Positions 61,846 through 64,000 of a stretch of 64,000 nucleotides of DNA are shown piece after piece. The position numbers and the translations under genes are program-made. A model generated the notes under the pieces. It searched no databases, was not told the origin of the DNA, and saw only the letters and a list, made by a program, of their open reading frames with translations. The stretch lies in assembly GCA_963855995.1 (NCBI GenBank), contig OY979716.1, forward strand, positions 36,333,818 to 36,397,817, in the 5' to 3' direction. Position 1 is the stretch's first letter. Every line of letters starts with the position of its first letter. Source of the DNA: Muricea muricata (taxonomy: Eukaryota > Cnidaria > Anthozoa > Malacalcyonacea > Plexauridae).

Positions 61846-64000
61846 ATGCCAAATACTTGTTCAGCGTCGGGTTGCACCAGTACATATAAACACAGCGGCG
61901 ATAATGCCAAAGAAAACAGCCAGTCATTTTACCGGTAAGTAAATAAACTTTTTCCTCGCTTTTTGAGTAATTTTATGCCTTGCGAGTTGTCATGCTAATT
62001 ACTTAAAACTTCGCCACCTTGAAAAATAAGCGTATTTATTTAAAATAGGAAAACCCACTCTTTCTTAAACGAAATATAAAGTTTAAAAAAATAAAGTTTA
62101 GGAAATTATCGTCATTCAAAGCAAAAAACTTTAATTTTGTTACGTTTGTTTTCCTCTTGCTCGGTAATTGTCTTCCTGTAACTTAACTTTGAACTTGGTT
62201 TATATTTGCAACTTGACCATGTTATTGTAATAAACTTGACCTTTTTTGTTCAAGAATATTTGTTTTCCACAACAAACTGTTATAACGCTTAGTTTAAATA
62301 GATTTCCTCACAAAAACCAGGAACTTTTGCACAAATGGATTGAGGCCGTCGGCAGAGAAACTTGGTTTCCTTCCAAACTGCGATGCTTTGCGGAAATCAT
62401 TTTTGCAATAACGACTTTGTTCTTTTTCCGTATTCGACCGAAATTTACAAAAACATATTTTGAAAAAAGATGCTGTACCCAGCATTTTTAAAAGCAACAA
62501 AGAAAATGGTACAAAAATTGATCTTGACGTTGTTCCCTACGATTCCTGTTTGCCTTTGAACTCTCTTTCGATTAGTCATCCTGAAACTGACGAGAGTATT
62601 AATGTAAATAATTGCGAAAATATGCATGATTCAAGTTATGCTTGTTCCCGGCAAACTACCAAGTTAAAAGAACTCATAAAAAAGAAAGACAAAAAGATAA
62701 GGCGGCTCCAAAAAAAAGTTTTGAGGCAAGCCAAAACCATAAAAGGTCTGATGGCGACTTTGGACCAAAAAAATTTAATCTCAAGAGAACTTGCCGAAGT
62801 TTTAGACAGCAATTTTTGACATATTTATGTCAAATTATTCAAAAACAATTTCAAGAACAACAACTTTAAGACTGGTTCGCGATATAGTAAAGACATCAGG
62901 GAATTCGCAACATCACTAAACTTTTACAATTCAAGAGCGTATAAATTTGTACGCAAAAGCCTACATTTACCGCATCCCGCTACACTTCGATCTTGGGCAG
63001 GGAATGTTGTGTGTGAGCCAGGGTTTCTAACAAATTCAATAAAGAGTCTTTCGACCAAACTGCACCTAAGTGGAGAGGAACAGTGTGCTTTGATCTTGGA
63101 CGAAATGTCCATCAGAAAGGACACACAATGGGACAAAAAGCAGACCAAATTTGTAGGCAATATCAACTATGGCGATATAAGAGGTGAAGACCCTGAAAAT
63201 ATAGCAACAAATGCTTTAGTAATCATGGCTGTTGGCCTGAAGTTTCCTTGGCAAATGCCAATTGTATATTTTCTAACAAACAAAACCATTAGTGAGACAT
63301 AAGCACAACTAATTAAAAAGGCCATAATATTGATATTTCATGAAAACATTATAGTAAAATCAGTCACATTTGACGGGCCAACAAAAAACGTAGCCACAGC
63401 TCGAAAGCTTTGTTGTAATATCAATGATTTACAAGGTTCTTTTGTCCATCCATGCAGACCCGATTTGAAGGTTTATGTTATTGTAGACATTTGTCACATG
63501 CTGAAATTAACTAGAAATGCTTTAGGAGATATGAGAACTTTTTTAACTCCCAAAGGTGAACAAATTTCATGAGATTTTATTAAAGCCTTGTATGACTTTC
63601 AGCAGTGTGATATTTTGCATTTGAGAAACAAATCAAGTACCAAGCATATTCAGTGGCAAAAGCAGAAAATGAAAGTGTCGGTTGCTTCTCAAGCTTTGAG
63701 TTCGTCCGTGGCGAGTGCAATTACATTACTAGGAGAAAATAATTTTCCTCAATTTCAAAACAGCAGTGCCACAAGTGAATTTATTTTACTTATGAATAAG
63801 CTCTTCGATATACTAAACTCAAAAAAAAAGTTTGGCAGGCAATTCAAAGCCCCAATAACAACTGAAAATTATGATGAAAGATGTACCTATACTTAAAAGA
63901 AAATATAGCACTACTATCATCTTTAACTGACCTTAATGGCTTAAAGATCCTTCATGGTCCACGAAAGACCTTTATTCAAGGCTTTGCAATATCTGCAGAC
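61846..64000 (+). pseudogene. THAP-containing P-superfamily transposase, cut by window end
   Basis: Exon 1 (61846-61934) encodes the start of a THAP zinc finger, MPNTCSASGCTS, and ends at CCG|GTAAGT. Exon 2 from 62302 continues it in frame as FPHKNQELLHKWIEAVGRE and TWFPSK. One missing base near 62380 then shifts the frame before CGNHF, the second half of the C2CH signature. A lysine-rich coiled coil follows (62640-62818). The transposase proper reads YNSRAYKFVRKSLHLPHP, NVVCEPGFLTNSIKSL, CALILDEMSIRKD (first catalytic aspartate), KSVTFDGPTKN and VYVIVDICHMLKLTRN. In-frame stops fall at about 63300, 63570 and 63894. It resembles vertebrate THAP9. Dead unless these are errors; the 3' end is outside the window. 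Confidence 0.85.

Overview
This AT-rich window reads as eukaryotic, most likely from a cnidarian or another early-branching marine invertebrate. The evidence is spliced genes with GT-AG introns, CR1/Jockey-type LINEs, THAP/P-superfamily, PIF/Harbinger, hAT and Mutator DNA transposons, a tRNA-derived SINE, and several protein families that I associate with cnidarian gene models. I see no convincing single-copy host gene. Almost all coding sequence belongs to mobile elements, so the window is a stack of transposons of different ages.

Layout. 0-3 kb: a broken Myb/SANT gene and a fossil DIRS-like tyrosine recombinase followed by a hairpin. 3.6-6.4 kb: a long-armed foldback element. 8-13 kb: a 5'-truncated LINE with an open reverse transcriptase, a TTAA-flanked MITE and an older LINE tail. 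13.2-16.0 kb: a nested stack of inverted-repeat elements, including two TTAA elements that share one target site and a perfect 75-bp SINE hairpin. 16.1-19.5 kb: a two-gene PIF/Harbinger element with its terminal repeats, its transposase damaged by a deletion. 19.6-21.7 kb: small broken ORFs (weak Bcl-2-like, double RING-like), possibly relics of a virus-like element. 22.6-31.4 kb: an ORF1-like gene with an SGNH-hydrolase segment, split by a 6.4-kb element that carries a polyglutamine protein and an IS5/Harbinger-type transposase, then the end of a fossil BEL/Pao pol gene.

31.6-44.8 kb holds two diverged copies of one THAP/P-superfamily element in direct orientation. The second copy is interrupted at a TA by a 3.7-kb block containing a hAT element and MITEs, and the first copy preserves the empty site. 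45-47 kb: a PIF/Harbinger fragment fused to the end of a Mutator-type transposase with a DEDDh exonuclease domain.

The main discovery is at 48.2-59.4 kb: an 11.2-kb DNA transposon with a 7-bp target duplication (ATACAAC) and near-identical terminal inverted repeats of about 1.8 kb. It carries two convergent spliced genes, a PIF1-family helicase of about 966 residues and a nine-exon P-superfamily transposase. Each gene appears to be driven from one repeat arm, and the right arm seems to hold the transposase's first coding exon. Two single-base homopolymer-length differences are the only frame problems I found in the transposase. The window ends inside another P-superfamily gene (from 61.8 kb) with a recognisable THAP first exon but several in-frame stops.
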